Both the position numbers and the translations under genes were made by a program. Of a stretch of 64,000 bases of DNA, positions 7,598 to 16,701 are shown piece after piece. The DNA comes from Candidatus Enterococcus courvalinii. Lineage in GTDB: Bacteria; Bacillota; Bacilli; Lactobacillales; Enterococcaceae. Each line of letters begins with the position of its first letter. Positions within the stretch are counted from its first letter, which is position 1. The stretch lies in the NCBI RefSeq assembly GCF_017315945.1, contig NZ_JAFLWI010000001.1:124001-188000 (forward strand). The letters are read 5' to 3'. The notes under the pieces are model-generated. The model was not told where the DNA came from and searched no databases. It saw only the letters and a program-made list of their open reading frames with translations.

Positions 7598-8455
7598 TCA
7601 ATGTAAACGGTTTTTCTTAGTCCCTTTTAATAATTCGACATCGATTGTAATTTTTTCCAGCGGATGCTTGTACAAATTCTCTTTTATTTCAGGCGCAACT
7701 TGCCATTCCAAAGGTGACATTGCCAAGAGATCTTGTTGATTTTTTTCTGGGATTTCAAATTCATACGTAACACGCTGACGTTCAATCAAGTTTAGTGATT
7801 CAGCAAACTTTGTGACAACTCGCTCATTTGAATAATTTTGTTTTTCTGGTTGATCCGGATAAAAAGCTTGTCGTAATTCTTTCAAATAGTTTTCTTGAGG
7901 TACAATTTTTAAAACCGCGCCATCATCTGTTAACACGCGTTGAAATTCTTGATAGTGTGACGGTGAAAAAATATTTAAAATGGTTGAAAATTGTTGTGAT
8001 GCAAAGGGTAAGTTTGTCAAATCTGCTACACACCAAAATGCTTGGACTTCTTGTTCCGTTGCAGCATACACACCTTCTTTAGAAATATCAAAACCAACTG
8101 CTGTCTTTATTTTTTGCAACTCATTGATTTCATTTAAGAAACTACCTTCTCCACAACCAACATCTAAAACAGTCGCCTCTGTTGGTAGATATTTTGCAAC
8201 CAATTCGATTACCGGTTGGTACATTCCTGAACGAATCATTCGTCGTCTAGGAGCAAACATTTCTTGGTCATAGTCCGTTTTGACTGCATGTGATAAAAAA
8301 TAAAGTGTTCCCTTTTTGGATAAATCAAATCGATGACTGTTTTCACAAACTAAACCTTGTTCTGTTGCGACAATCGCTTCGTGGCAAACTGGACAACAAA
8401 ACAACTGCTGATGTTTCAGTAAAAACTGGCGTCCACGGTCAATTTTTTTTAGCAT
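7598..8455 (-). CDS. rlmA: 23S rRNA (guanine-N1-)-methyltransferase, RlmA/TlrB-like
   Basis: A 285-residue class I SAM methyltransferase with an N-terminal zinc ribbon (CPVCHEA at about 21-27, then CENSHRFDLSKKG at about 37-49). This combination defines the RlmA family, which methylates G745 or G748 of 23S rRNA at the nascent-peptide tunnel. The SAM motif is VLDVGCGEGSFL (about 96-107). Gram-positive members usually act on G748 (RlmA-II); the sequence alone does not separate the two. It is monocistronic and divergent from cutC. Confidence 0.9.
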   Translation of the reverse strand: MLKKIDRGRQFLLKHQQLFCCPVCHEAIVATEQGLVCENSHRFDLSKKGTLYFLSHAVKTDYDQEMFAPRRRMIRSGMYQPVIELVAKYLPTEATVLDVGCGEGSFLNEINELQKIKTAVGFDISKEGVYAATEQEVQAFWCVADLTNLPFASQQFSTILNIFSPSHYQEFQRVLTDDGAVLKIVPQENYLKELRQAFYPDQPEKQNYSNERVVTKFAESLNLIERQRVTYEFEIPEKNQQDLLAMSPLEWQVAPEIKENLYKHPLEKITIDVELLKGTKKNRLH

Positions 8456-8518
8456 ATATTCCCCTCATTTCATTTTTATCTTACCTGTTGGTGAAAACTT
8501 TAGCAACCGGAAAAAATG

Positions 8519-8527
8519 TGTTACAAT
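8519..8527 (+). promoter_or_regulatory. Extended -10 promoter of cutC
   Basis: TGTTACAAT (8519-8527) is an extended -10 element with a weak -35. A start near 8534 lies downstream of the ATG at 8526 and so rules out that in-frame upstream ATG as the cutC start. Confidence 0.6.
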
Positions 8528-8558
8528 GCCCAAGAAGAAAAGCAAAGGAGTGCAGTTT

Positions 8559-9197
8559 ATGATTAGAGAATTTTGTGCCGAAAATTACACCTCGATCCCT
8601 TTAGCGATTGCCCGTGGCGCGAACCGGATTGAATTATGCGACAACCTTGCTGTGGGGGGAACCACACCAAGCACTGGCGTAATCGAAGAAGCTTTAAGCT
8701 ACGCTGGCGAAAAAGAAATCCCCGTGATGACGATCATTCGTCCGCGTGGAGGCGACTTTGTTTACAACGATATTGAATTAAAGATCATGCATACTGATTT
8801 GATTGAAGCAAAGAAACTAGGAACAGATGGTGTTGTTATTGGCTGTCTGACTCCTTCTGGTTGGCTGGATGAAGAAGCTTTAGAGTTGTTGATTGAAACA
8901 GCAGAAGGATTACAGATCACTTTCCACATGGCATTTGACAGCATCCCTAAAGAACGTCAATTTGAAGCAATCGATTGGCTAGTTGAACATGGCGTTGAAC
9001 GAATTTTAACTCATGGTGGTGCAGCCGGTACAGCAATTGAGGATAACTTTGCACACTTGAAAGAATTAATTACGTATGCAGATAATCGTTTGATTATTTT
9101 ACCCGGCGGCGGTGTATCTGATAAAAATGCAGAACAAGTTGCAAAAGAATTAAGTGTCACTGAAGTACATGGGACAAAAATTGTTTCACTAGATTAA
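8559..9197 (+). CDS. cutC: Copper homeostasis protein CutC
   Basis: A 212-residue TIM-barrel protein of the CutC family. FCAENYTSIPLAIARGANRIELCDNL at the N-terminus, MTIIRPRGGDFVYN (about 64-77), TFHMAFDS and ILTHGGAAGTA are conserved family blocks. CutC has been linked to copper tolerance in enterococci, although its biochemical role is unsettled. ATG at 8559 is chosen because AAAGGAG sits 8 nt upstream and the family begins here. An upstream in-frame ATG at 8526 falls inside the promoter. The gene is single and ends at a strong terminator. Confidence 0.93.
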   Translation: MIREFCAENYTSIPLAIARGANRIELCDNLAVGGTTPSTGVIEEALSYAGEKEIPVMTIIRPRGGDFVYNDIELKIMHTDLIEAKKLGTDGVVIGCLTPSGWLDEEALELLIETAEGLQITFHMAFDSIPKERQFEAIDWLVEHGVERILTHGGAAGTAIEDNFAHLKELITYADNRLIILPGGGVSDKNAEQVAKELSVTEVHGTKIVSLD

Positions 9198-9243
9198 TCA
9201 TAAAAAGGAGTGTGACCTGATGAGGTCACACTCCTTTTTATGA
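9198..9243. terminator. Terminator after cutC
   Basis: A perfect 21-bp stem (9198-9218 with 9223-9243), GATG loop, U-rich 3' arm. The convergent mgtE ends 90 nt further on, so it may serve both strands. Confidence 0.9.
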
Positions 9244-9333
9244 TATAAATGATTGCTCGCTAATTTATTGGAACTAAACGCTCGGAGCACAACCTCATCC
9301 GCGGTGTTCTCAAAGCAGCTTTGAGCCACAACC

Positions 9334-10695
9334 TTACATAAAATACCCCATAAATAAAGAAGCAATATTAAAATAAATCAGCACACTTGTCAAATCACTT
9401 AAAGTGGTAATAAATGGTCCACTCGCAACTGCCGGATCAAATCCCAAACGATCCATCAACATTGGAATTAAGCTGCCTGCTAGGTTAGCAACTGTAATTG
9501 CAAACAACATCGCCATTCCAATAACAAACCCTAAAATAAAGTTATTCTTCCAAAAACCAACGATCAAGAAAATAGTCAGACCTGTCACTGCTCCAGTAAC
9601 TAAACCTGTGAAAACTTCTGCTAGAATCAATCGTGTAAAACTATTTTCCTTTTCATCTGAGATAGCTAGTCGTCGCACAGCAACCGCCAATGATTGCGTC
9701 CCTGCATTCCCAGCTGTCCCCGTAATTAGTGAAATAAACACCGCCAAAATACTTGCTTCACTCACGAGGTCTTCGTAATGACTAATCAATGATGCTGTTG
9801 ACATTCCCAAAAACAAGAGTGTAATCAACCACGGTAGTCGCCTGGATGCAGCCTTGATCGGATTTTCATTGACTTCTTCTACATTGACCCCAGCCAAACC
9901 AGAGTAGTCACTTGCTGCTTCATCATCAATAACATCAATAATATCATCAACCGTTACGATCCCTAACAAGTGATCATCGTAGTCGGTAACTGGCAATGCT
10001 AGAAAGTCATAGTCCCGGAATGTTTGCGCCACATCTTCTTGGTCATCACCCACATGCACTGAGATGATTCGCTCACTCATCAAGTCAGCAATCATCGTAT
10101 CGTCATCATTGACAATCAAATCACGCAAAGAAATAACACCAACTAGTTTTCCTTCTTGATTGACCACATAAATGTAATAAATCGTTTCCGCTACATCCGC
10201 CTCATTTTTCAACACATACATCGCTGAACGAACAGTTTGATTGGCAACAATCGAAACAAATTCCGTTGTCATGATGGCACCGGCTGTCTCATCCTCATAG
10301 TGTAACAATTCTTTGATTTCACTAGCATCTTCAGTGGACATCAAGCTTAAATATTTAGCTGTTTGTTTTTTATCTAATGTGTTTAACAAATCGACTGCGT
10401 TATCGGTATACATTTCTGCTAACATATCCGCAGCATAGCTTGGTCGCATTTCCGCCAAATATTCCTTCATATGTTCATTATCTTCTTCAATCACATCGAA
10501 CATATCAGCTAATTCTTTCGGCGAAAGATACGTATAGATCAATTGACGATCATCTTCAGGGAGTGACTGGTAGAACTGCCCCTGCTCATAAATGTGCATC
10601 TCCAAGAAATCATTTCTAAATTCTTGAATATTATTTTTCTTCAAATCCTGAGCCAACTGGGCAAATCTTTCCTCTAATTCTTGATTTTCGTCCAA
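9334..10695 (-). CDS. mgtE: Magnesium transporter MgtE
   Basis: A 453-residue homodimeric Mg2+ channel. The cytosolic N domain spans about 1-135, with paired CBS domains at about 140-260 (MSERIISVHVGDDQEDVAQ and VTVDDIIDVIDDEA). Five C-terminal membrane segments span about 285-453, including the pore motif region TGTAGNAGTQSLAVAVR. The CBS/N domains close the channel when cytosolic Mg2+ is high. It is the last gene of relQ-nadK-rluD-mgtE, 17 nt after rluD. I found no M-box riboswitch; the upstream space is too short. Confidence 0.95.
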   Translation of the reverse strand: MDENQELEERFAQLAQDLKKNNIQEFRNDFLEMHIYEQGQFYQSLPEDDRQLIYTYLSPKELADMFDVIEEDNEHMKEYLAEMRPSYAADMLAEMYTDNAVDLLNTLDKKQTAKYLSLMSTEDASEIKELLHYEDETAGAIMTTEFVSIVANQTVRSAMYVLKNEADVAETIYYIYVVNQEGKLVGVISLRDLIVNDDDTMIADLMSERIISVHVGDDQEDVAQTFRDYDFLALPVTDYDDHLLGIVTVDDIIDVIDDEAASDYSGLAGVNVEEVNENPIKAASRRLPWLITLLFLGMSTASLISHYEDLVSEASILAVFISLITGTAGNAGTQSLAVAVRRLAISDEKENSFTRLILAEVFTGLVTGAVTGLTIFLIVGFWKNNFILGFVIGMAMLFAITVANLAGSLIPMLMDRLGFDPAVASGPFITTLSDLTSVLIYFNIASLFMGYFM

Positions 10696-10712
10696 ACCAA
10701 TCTCACCTCACC

Positions 10713-11612
10713 TTAATCTTTAAAACGTTTGATCACTGCAGACATATCTTCTGCTAATGGTTGCTTAAATTCTAATAATTCTTGAGTAAAAGGATGATAA
10801 AAGCGTAAATCATAACAATGGAGCGCCTGTCTTTGGATGCCCAAATCCATGCGTCCCTCATACATATCATCGCCTAACAAAGGACAACCTATTGCAGCAA
10901 AATGGACTCTAATTTGATGCGTACGTCCTGTATGAAGTTGGATATCAACCAATGCTGCATCAGAAAAAACTTGGTCAAGCCAATACTCTGTTTCCGCTGA
11001 TCGACCTTCTGGAGAAATCGTTCGTTTCAGTAACGAAGTATAATCCCTCGCAATCGGCAATTCAATGCTTCCATGTTGTTGCAGTTCATTGATTTTCCCG
11101 CTAATTAACGCTTGATATTTTTTCGTAAATTTCTTTTCTCGAAGTTGCGTATCCAACTTTGCGTGGGCAAAACCGTGTTTGGCAAACAGCATCAATCCAG
11201 ATGTATCTCGATCCAATCTGGTTACTACGTGTATCACTTGGTTTTCATACCCTTGTTTTTTGTAATACGCTTTGACTCGATTCGCCATCGTACCATTGGG
11301 ATGGTATTGTGCCGGAATCGAAGAAATACCTGCTGGTTTATTAACGACTAAAACATGTTCATCTTCAAAAACAATATCGATTGGCGTCTCATCTAAAAGA
11401 ACTGTTTCATGCTCTCCTTCAGCAGGAATCACAATGGTTACCTTATCATTGTCTGTCAGAGAAAACAAGACATTTTCGACTTGCTCGTTGACTTTGATTT
11501 CGCCACCTTGAAATTTTATTTTTGCTAATAAACCTTTGGAAATCCCCTGTTCCTTCAAGAAATATTTCACTTGTTGCGGGTGTTCCTTTTGATATATCCA
11601 TGTAAACTGCAT
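10713..11612 (-). CDS. RluD/RluA-family 23S rRNA pseudouridine synthase
   Basis: A 299-residue enzyme. A divergent S4-like region (about 20-85) is followed by the RluA catalytic domain with HVVTRLDRDTSGLMLFAK (Asp in RLDRDTSG is catalytic) and the C-terminal LHTGRTHQIRVHFA block. It isomerises uridine in large-subunit rRNA; which position cannot be read. The start at ATG 11612, one base after the nadK stop, has GAGGGA upstream and gives the normal N-terminus MQFTW. A longer reading starts at 11636 inside nadK but lacks support. Confidence 0.9.
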   Translation of the reverse strand: MQFTWIYQKEHPQQVKYFLKEQGISKGLLAKIKFQGGEIKVNEQVENVLFSLTDNDKVTIVIPAEGEHETVLLDETPIDIVFEDEHVLVVNKPAGISSIPAQYHPNGTMANRVKAYYKKQGYENQVIHVVTRLDRDTSGLMLFAKHGFAHAKLDTQLREKKFTKKYQALISGKINELQQHGSIELPIARDYTSLLKRTISPEGRSAETEYWLDQVFSDAALVDIQLHTGRTHQIRVHFAAIGCPLLGDDMYEGRMDLGIQRQALHCYDLRFYHPFTQELLEFKQPLAEDMSAVIKRFKD

Positions 11613-11613
11613 A

Positions 11614-12411
11614 CTATCCCTCACCAATAAAGGCATCCTTCACGCGATGCCAAAAATGCATATGTCGATAAGAAGCAAAATGGATGCGTTCTTTCGCAAT
11701 TCGGTAATAAATTGAATGAATATGTCCCTTTGCCACGTCCAATTGATCGACTGTCACCAAATAATCTTCTGTATTTTCTAATTTGATTTCAACCCACTCA
11801 TCTTGCCCAATTACAATGGGTGAACCTAATGTTCGAAAGACACGATTATTTAAAGAGGCTATTTCTGTTAATTGAAAAGCATTGATACTTGGATGAATAA
11901 CTGCCCCACCAATGCTTTTATTGTACGCAGTGGAACCAGTCGGCGTTGAAACTGCCAAACCATCACCTCGAAAGCTTTCAAACAATTCATCTTTGATATA
12001 CACATCCGCAACCATTGTCCGGTTTGCTCGTTTGATTGTCGATTCATTCAATGCAAAAAAATGTTTGTCCGGTTGATTATTGGTGTAACTGATCCGCACA
12101 TCTAGTAAAGGGTAACTAACACTTTGTTCGCGTGTCGTCAGTAAACTATCAACTAACTCTTCTAGTTCGTAATCGCGCCAGTCTGTATAAAAACCAAGAT
12201 GTCCAGTATGCACACCTAAAAAGCGAACTTCATTTAACCGATGATTAAACCGATGAAAAGCCGAAAGTAATGTTCCGTCCCCTCCAACTGAAATCACCAA
12301 TTCCGGATTTTTTTCATTGATTTTGATACCCGCTTTCGTTAAAAGAGCAACCAACCGTTCGGTAACTTCTAATGTTTTTGCTTCATTATTATGAACAATG
12401 GCTACTTTCAT
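11614..12411 (-). CDS. nadK: NAD kinase
   Basis: A 265-residue NAD kinase that makes NADP+ with ATP or polyphosphate. Conserved blocks are the VISVGGDGTLLSAFH nucleotide site (about 40-54), the NEST motif (FALNESTIKR), and GDGLAVSTPTGSTAYN (about 149-164). Its start codon overlaps the relQ stop by four bases, so translation is coupled. Sitting between the RelQ alarmone synthetase and RluD is the conserved Firmicutes order. Confidence 0.96.
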   Translation of the reverse strand: MKVAIVHNNEAKTLEVTERLVALLTKAGIKINEKNPELVISVGGDGTLLSAFHRFNHRLNEVRFLGVHTGHLGFYTDWRDYELEELVDSLLTTREQSVSYPLLDVRISYTNNQPDKHFFALNESTIKRANRTMVADVYIKDELFESFRGDGLAVSTPTGSTAYNKSIGGAVIHPSINAFQLTEIASLNNRVFRTLGSPIVIGQDEWVEIKLENTEDYLVTVDQLDVAKGHIHSIYYRIAKERIHFASYRHMHFWHRVKDAFIGEG

Positions 12412-13094
12412 TCGTTGCCTCCTTGCTTCTCATCTTCTTTATCTAACAACGTTCGATAATAAACATCATCTGATTTTCCTCGACCATGAGAAAACAAGCG
12501 CTGGGCCTCTTGGATTTCTTCGCGAATATTAGACATTTCTTCATCTAATTGATATGCGGCTTCTGCAGCGCGTTGTAATCGCTCGCTCATTTCTTCTGGA
12601 AAAACACCTTGATATTTATAATTTAGCGAATGTTCGATTGTCGCCCAAAAGTTCATTGCTAATGTTCGAATTTGGATTTCAGCCAAGATTTTCTTTTCGC
12701 CGTTAATCAACTGAACAGGATATTCGATTACTAAATGATAGGAACGATACCCGCTTGCTTTTTTGTTTGTAATATAGTCTCTTTCTTGAATTACCTTCAT
12801 GTCTTTACGGTTACGAATCACCTCTACAACTTGGTGGATATCTTCGACAAACTGACACATAATACGTAATCCAGCAATATCAGACATTTCTTCTTCTAGC
12901 CGTCCCATTGGAATATGTCGTAACTGAGATTTTGTTACAATGCTATCGACTGGTTTCACACGACCAGTTACAAATTCAATCGGCACATGTTGATTTTGTT
13001 CACGGAATTGTTTACGAATCCCGCGTAATTTAACTTTCAATTCTGATACAGTTTGTTCATATGGTGCTAAAAATGTTTCCCAATCTCGTTCCAT
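12408..13094 (-). CDS. relQ: Small alarmone synthetase RelQ (GTP pyrophosphokinase)
   Basis: A 228-residue single-domain (p)ppGpp synthetase with no hydrolase, TGS or ACT domain. The synthetase signature is FVTGRVKPVDSI (about 42-53), DIAGLRIMCQFVEDI (about 73-87) and the YRSYHLVIEYP region (about 117-127), ending in EIQIRTLAMNFWATIEHSLNYK. RelQ makes pppGpp/ppGpp/pGpp under cell-envelope or other stress and in enterococci affects tolerance to antibiotics. It is first in the relQ-nadK-rluD-mgtE operon and divergent from the CYTH gene. Confidence 0.96.
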   Translation of the reverse strand: MERDWETFLAPYEQTVSELKVKLRGIRKQFREQNQHVPIEFVTGRVKPVDSIVTKSQLRHIPMGRLEEEMSDIAGLRIMCQFVEDIHQVVEVIRNRKDMKVIQERDYITNKKASGYRSYHLVIEYPVQLINGEKKILAEIQIRTLAMNFWATIEHSLNYKYQGVFPEEMSERLQRAAEAAYQLDEEMSNIREEIQEAQRLFSHGRGKSDDVYYRTLLDKEDEKQGGNE

Positions 13095-13175
13095 AACTCA
13101 TACCTCTACTTTGCACTGACATTCATTGCCTATTTTACCATACAACCAATAGTTTCCGTAATCGTTCACCCTTTC

Positions 13176-13204
13176 ATTGACCAGAAAAGAAAATTTAGGC
13201 AAAA
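13176..13204 (+). promoter_or_regulatory. Promoter of the CYTH-domain gene
   Basis: TTGACC followed about 17 nt later by CAAAAT, with GGAGCG and an ATG at 13227 downstream. It lies in the 132-nt gap to the divergent relQ gene. Confidence 0.5.
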
Positions 13205-13226
13205 TAAAGAAAAAGGAGCGAATAAC

Positions 13227-13802
13227 ATGGCAGAAAATTTAGAAATTGAATTCAAAACAATGCTTTCCCAAACAGAATATCAACAATTGATCGCTCATTA
13301 TCAATTGACAGCGAACGATTTTAAAACTCAAACAAATAGTTATTTTGATACACCTGATTTCCAATTAAAAGCCAAAAATTGTGGACTACGCATTAGAAGG
13401 TATGAAGCGTCGGCAGAATACACACTAAAAACTCCAGCTGTATCAGGGTTATTAGAAACAACTGATACACTAACCCGAGCTTGTGCTGATGCCATCCTCC
13501 AATCAAATGTGCTACCAATCACAGGTCACGTCTTTGAAAAATTAATTGAGCTTGGAATCCACTCCTCTCAACTAATCAAAACTGGAGAGCTAACGACTAA
13601 ACGTGCAGAATTTCACATAAAGGAAGGTTTCTTAGCGATTGACCAAAGCTGGGCAGAGAATTTACATGACTATGAATTAGAACTCGAAGTACAAGACACA
13701 ACTACAACAAGTGCTGATTTTTTACAGTTTTTGGATTCGTTCAACCTTCCTTATCGTCCTGCAAAAAATAAAATCTCTCGAATGATCGAAGCAAAAAATT
13801 AG
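13227..13802 (+). CDS. CYTH domain protein (YjbK-like triphosphate tunnel enzyme)
   Basis: A 191-residue protein of the CYTH/triphosphate tunnel metalloenzyme superfamily. It begins with the signature LEIEFKTML (EXEXK at residues 5-9). Further tunnel residues are LRIRRYE (about 55-61), EYTLKTP and ELELEVQ. Bacterial members hydrolyse inorganic triphosphate or thiamine triphosphate; the true substrate of YjbK is unclear. It is adjacent to relQ on the opposite strand, as in Bacillus, hinting at a link to nucleotide/polyphosphate metabolism. AAAGGAGCG precedes the ATG. Confidence 0.9.
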   Translation: MAENLEIEFKTMLSQTEYQQLIAHYQLTANDFKTQTNSYFDTPDFQLKAKNCGLRIRRYEASAEYTLKTPAVSGLLETTDTLTRACADAILQSNVLPITGHVFEKLIELGIHSSQLIKTGELTTKRAEFHIKEGFLAIDQSWAENLHDYELELEVQDTTTTSADFLQFLDSFNLPYRPAKNKISRMIEAKN

Positions 13803-13920
13803 ATTTCTTTCATTTTCACAAGGCACATGAGTTCATTTTTTGCGCCTTTTCTGTTAAGTTATAGTCTGTGGATGAAAGAATTCACTAATTATATAGAATC
13901 TATTTTTGGGGGAGATTCAT

Positions 13921-14598
13921 ATGATCGAAATTTATCTTTTCGTGAACCCTTTGGGGAAATACTGTTTTAATATGGAACGGCAGCTGTTACAGTTCATTGA
14001 AGAAGAATATGGGACGACAAATCTAAAAAACAAAAAAGTTCAATTTCGTTTTTTACCTTTAGTTAACTTGCAGACAATTGGGGATGTCATGCAAACACGA
14101 GGCATTGATCGTCAAAATTTAGAAGAACGTAACAATTTATTTTCAACAATCTACTCTGCCTCACTTGATTGTAAAGCTGCACAGTTTCAAGGAAAGAAAA
14201 AAGGGCGTCAATTTTTGATTAAATTGCAAGAAGCTGTAGGCTGTAATGATATTCCTTATTCACAAGCTTTATCTGAGGAACTTTTTGCGTCTATCGGTGG
14301 AGATTTAGCAATGTTCAAAGAAGACCGTCAATCTGAATTTGTAAAGGAAGCTTTTTTCTCTGACCAGAAAATCGCTCGAGAGATGGGAATTACTAAACAC
14401 CCTTCCGCTGTTGTTTATAATTACGCATATGATTGTGATTTTGGCGTTTTAGTCGAAGGCACAAACAGTGTTCACCGTATCCAAGAACTTTGTAAAGTAA
14501 CTGATGAATCCTATCAAATTTTTACTGGTCAACAATTACATACAACTGATTCAAAGTTTACAACTGGCGCAAGCCACTTATCTTTACTTTCAAATTAA
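13921..14598 (+). CDS. spxH: SpxH (YjbH)-like ClpXP adaptor, DsbA/thioredoxin-fold family
   Basis: A 225-residue DsbA-fold protein. It starts IEIYLFVNPLGKYCF, the position where DsbA proteins have CXXC, but only one Cys (residue 15) is present. That fits an adaptor rather than an oxidoreductase. GITKHPSAVVYN is the cis-Pro region. In Bacillus the homologue YjbH/SpxH delivers Spx to ClpXP. Its position next to pepF, and close to relQ, coiA, mecA and spx, matches that order. ATG 13921 follows GGGGGAG; a TTG five codons upstream is less likely. Confidence 0.85.
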   Translation: MIEIYLFVNPLGKYCFNMERQLLQFIEEEYGTTNLKNKKVQFRFLPLVNLQTIGDVMQTRGIDRQNLEERNNLFSTIYSASLDCKAAQFQGKKKGRQFLIKLQEAVGCNDIPYSQALSEELFASIGGDLAMFKEDRQSEFVKEAFFSDQKIAREMGITKHPSAVVYNYAYDCDFGVLVEGTNSVHRIQELCKVTDESYQIFTGQQLHTTDSKFTTGASHLSLLSN

Positions 14599-14629
14599 TT
14601 TTTATTCAAAACAAACATGATCTATTTAG

Positions 14630-14668
14630 CCTCCAAGACAGCCTGAACATTCTGTCTTGGAGGTTTTT
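14630..14668 (+). terminator. Terminator of spxH
   Basis: A perfect 12-bp stem (14630-14641 with 14652-14663) followed by TTTTTCTTTC. Confidence 0.9.
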
Positions 14669-14676
14669 CTTTCATA

Positions 14677-14712
14677 AAAAAAGAGCCTCGACAAAAGTCG
14701 AGACTCTTTTTT
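14677..14712 (-). terminator. Terminator of pepF (bidirectional)
   Basis: A stem of AAAAAAGAG-C-CTCGAC with its complement, loop AAAA (14677-14692 with 14697-14712), with a T run on either exit. It stands back to back with the spxH terminator between convergent genes. Confidence 0.85.
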
Positions 14713-14780
14713 AGCTTGGTAACAAGAAGACAAATTATCTTCTGTATCCCCACACGAAAGCTTCCTTTTTCTCTTGATTT

Positions 14781-16592
14781 TTATAACTCACCAATCAACG
14801 CTTCTAACTCGTCCAAGCGTTTTTCAAACATGGCCATTGCATCTTCAATGTAAGCTGCTTGTGTCATATCGACACCCGCTTTTTTCATTACTTCCACAGG
14901 ATAATCACTGTTACCTGCTTTCAAGTAAGCTAAGTAATTATCTAACGCATTTGGTTCTTTCGTCCAAATTTTCTTCGCCAATGCAGACGCTGCAGAAAAT
15001 CCTGTTGCATATTGGAAAACATAGTAATTGTAGTAGAAATGTGGAATACGTGACCATTCATATTTGATTTCTGGATCTTCTTCCACTGCTGGTCCGTAAT
15101 ATTTTGTATTTAATTTGCCATAGCTTTCACTTAAGTATTCACTTGTTAATGGTACACCTTTTGCATCTTCAACATACATAAAATGTTCAAACTCAGCAAA
15201 TTGTGTTTGACGGAAAATTGTTCCCTTAAATCCGTCCAAATAATGATTTAACACATATGCACGCACACGAGGATCTGTTTCTGTTTCCAACAAATACTCA
15301 GTCAAAATATTTTCATTCGTTGTCGAAGCAATTTCCGCCAAGAAAATTGAATAATCCCCATAAACATACGGTTGGTTTGAACGAGTAAAGAAACTATGCA
15401 CGCTATGGCCCATTTCGTGCACTAAGGTAAATAATTGATCTAATGTATCATGCCAATTCAACAAAATATATGGCTTCGTATCATAACTTCCTGAAGAATA
15501 TGCCCCGCTACGTTTCCCTTTGTTTTCAACAACATCGATCCAACGATCAGCAAACGCTTCTTCAACAACTGCCATGTACTCTTCACCCATTGGTTGTAAA
15601 GCTTCCAAGGCTTTTGCTCTTGCATCTTCATAAGAAAACTTGATTGGTGCTTCACCTAATACCGGAGTATACAAATCATACATGTGTAGTTCTTCCACAT
15701 TTAATAAACGTTTACGTAATTCCATATAACGATGTAACAATGGTAAATGCTTATTCACTACCTCAACCAATGTATCATACACACTTTCAGGAACGTGATT
15801 GTTGCTTAAAGAAGCTTCACGAGCAGAACCATAATGACGTGCTTTCGCTTTAAAATTATACCCTTTGATATGCGCACTTAACGTCGAAGCAAAAGTATTT
15901 CTAAATTGTTCATATACTTCATATAGTCCCTTAAATGCCGCTTCACGTACAGAACGATGTGTACTTTCTAACAATTGACCATAAACCCCATGAGAAAGTT
16001 GGATTTTTTCACCATTTTCGCCTGTGATTGTTGGAAAAACTAAATCAGCATTGTTCAACACTGAAAATGTACCACTTGATGCGCCAAAAATCTCGCCAGC
16101 TCCAGCTAAAAGTGCTTCCTGATCTGCTGATAAGACATGTGCGCGATTATCAACCATTTGTTGAACGAAGTGGCGATAAATTCCTAATTTTGGTTCTTCT
16201 TCAAAGTAACTCCAAATCGTTTCATCCGACAATTGTAGAACTTCTGGTTCTAACCATGAAACAGATTCCCCTACTTTTGCCATTAAACTGCCAGCACGAG
16301 AATGCAAAGCTTGATATGTCGTATTTGCAGTGTCTTGGTCATTCTTCAAATGAGCGTAAACATACAATACTTCAATTTTACGATAAACATCTAAAACAAA
16401 CTCAAGCGCATTCAAAAATGCGGTTGCACCGTTAGCCAGCGTTCCTTTATATGTTTCTGCCTGCATTAGTTCCTCAGATAGTTCTTGATATTTTTCGTCA
16501 AATTCTTGATCATTTGCAAAAATTTTCGTCAAATCCCAAGTTAATTTTTCGGATAGTTCTTCGCGATTCGGTAATTGGGTTGTTTCACTCAT
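14781..16592 (-). CDS. pepF: Oligoendopeptidase F
   Basis: A 603-residue cytosolic M3B zinc metallopeptidase that cleaves peptides of roughly 7-17 residues. The zinc site is HEMGHSVH (about 388-395), with the downstream Glu in the FLAEIASTTNE stretch. The N-terminal oligoendopeptidase helical domain (about 115-185) is present. Length is standard. In the Bacillus yjb region the same gene lies next to yjbH, as here. AAGGAG precedes the ATG at 16592. It is separated from coiA by 109 nt. Confidence 0.96.
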   Translation of the reverse strand: MSETTQLPNREELSEKLTWDLTKIFANDQEFDEKYQELSEELMQAETYKGTLANGATAFLNALEFVLDVYRKIEVLYVYAHLKNDQDTANTTYQALHSRAGSLMAKVGESVSWLEPEVLQLSDETIWSYFEEEPKLGIYRHFVQQMVDNRAHVLSADQEALLAGAGEIFGASSGTFSVLNNADLVFPTITGENGEKIQLSHGVYGQLLESTHRSVREAAFKGLYEVYEQFRNTFASTLSAHIKGYNFKAKARHYGSAREASLSNNHVPESVYDTLVEVVNKHLPLLHRYMELRKRLLNVEELHMYDLYTPVLGEAPIKFSYEDARAKALEALQPMGEEYMAVVEEAFADRWIDVVENKGKRSGAYSSGSYDTKPYILLNWHDTLDQLFTLVHEMGHSVHSFFTRSNQPYVYGDYSIFLAEIASTTNENILTEYLLETETDPRVRAYVLNHYLDGFKGTIFRQTQFAEFEHFMYVEDAKGVPLTSEYLSESYGKLNTKYYGPAVEEDPEIKYEWSRIPHFYYNYYVFQYATGFSAASALAKKIWTKEPNALDNYLAYLKAGNSDYPVEVMKKAGVDMTQAAYIEDAMAMFEKRLDELEALIGEL

Positions 16593-16701
16593 GAAATCGA
16601 CTCCTTTTTCTTAATCTTTCTTCATCTTATCACAAATTTTCTCAGACAAAAGCTTCTTGCTTAAATTAGTCTAAATATTCTAACAAAAGTTTTTTAACTT
16701 T

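Noticed and set aside
8526-8558. Upstream ATG extending CutC by 11 residues
   Set aside because: It lies before the likely transcription start and has no Shine-Dalgarno.
15443-15853. Overlapping ORFs on both strands inside pepF
   Set aside because: They are shadows of the pepF frame; pepF has full family conservation through this region.
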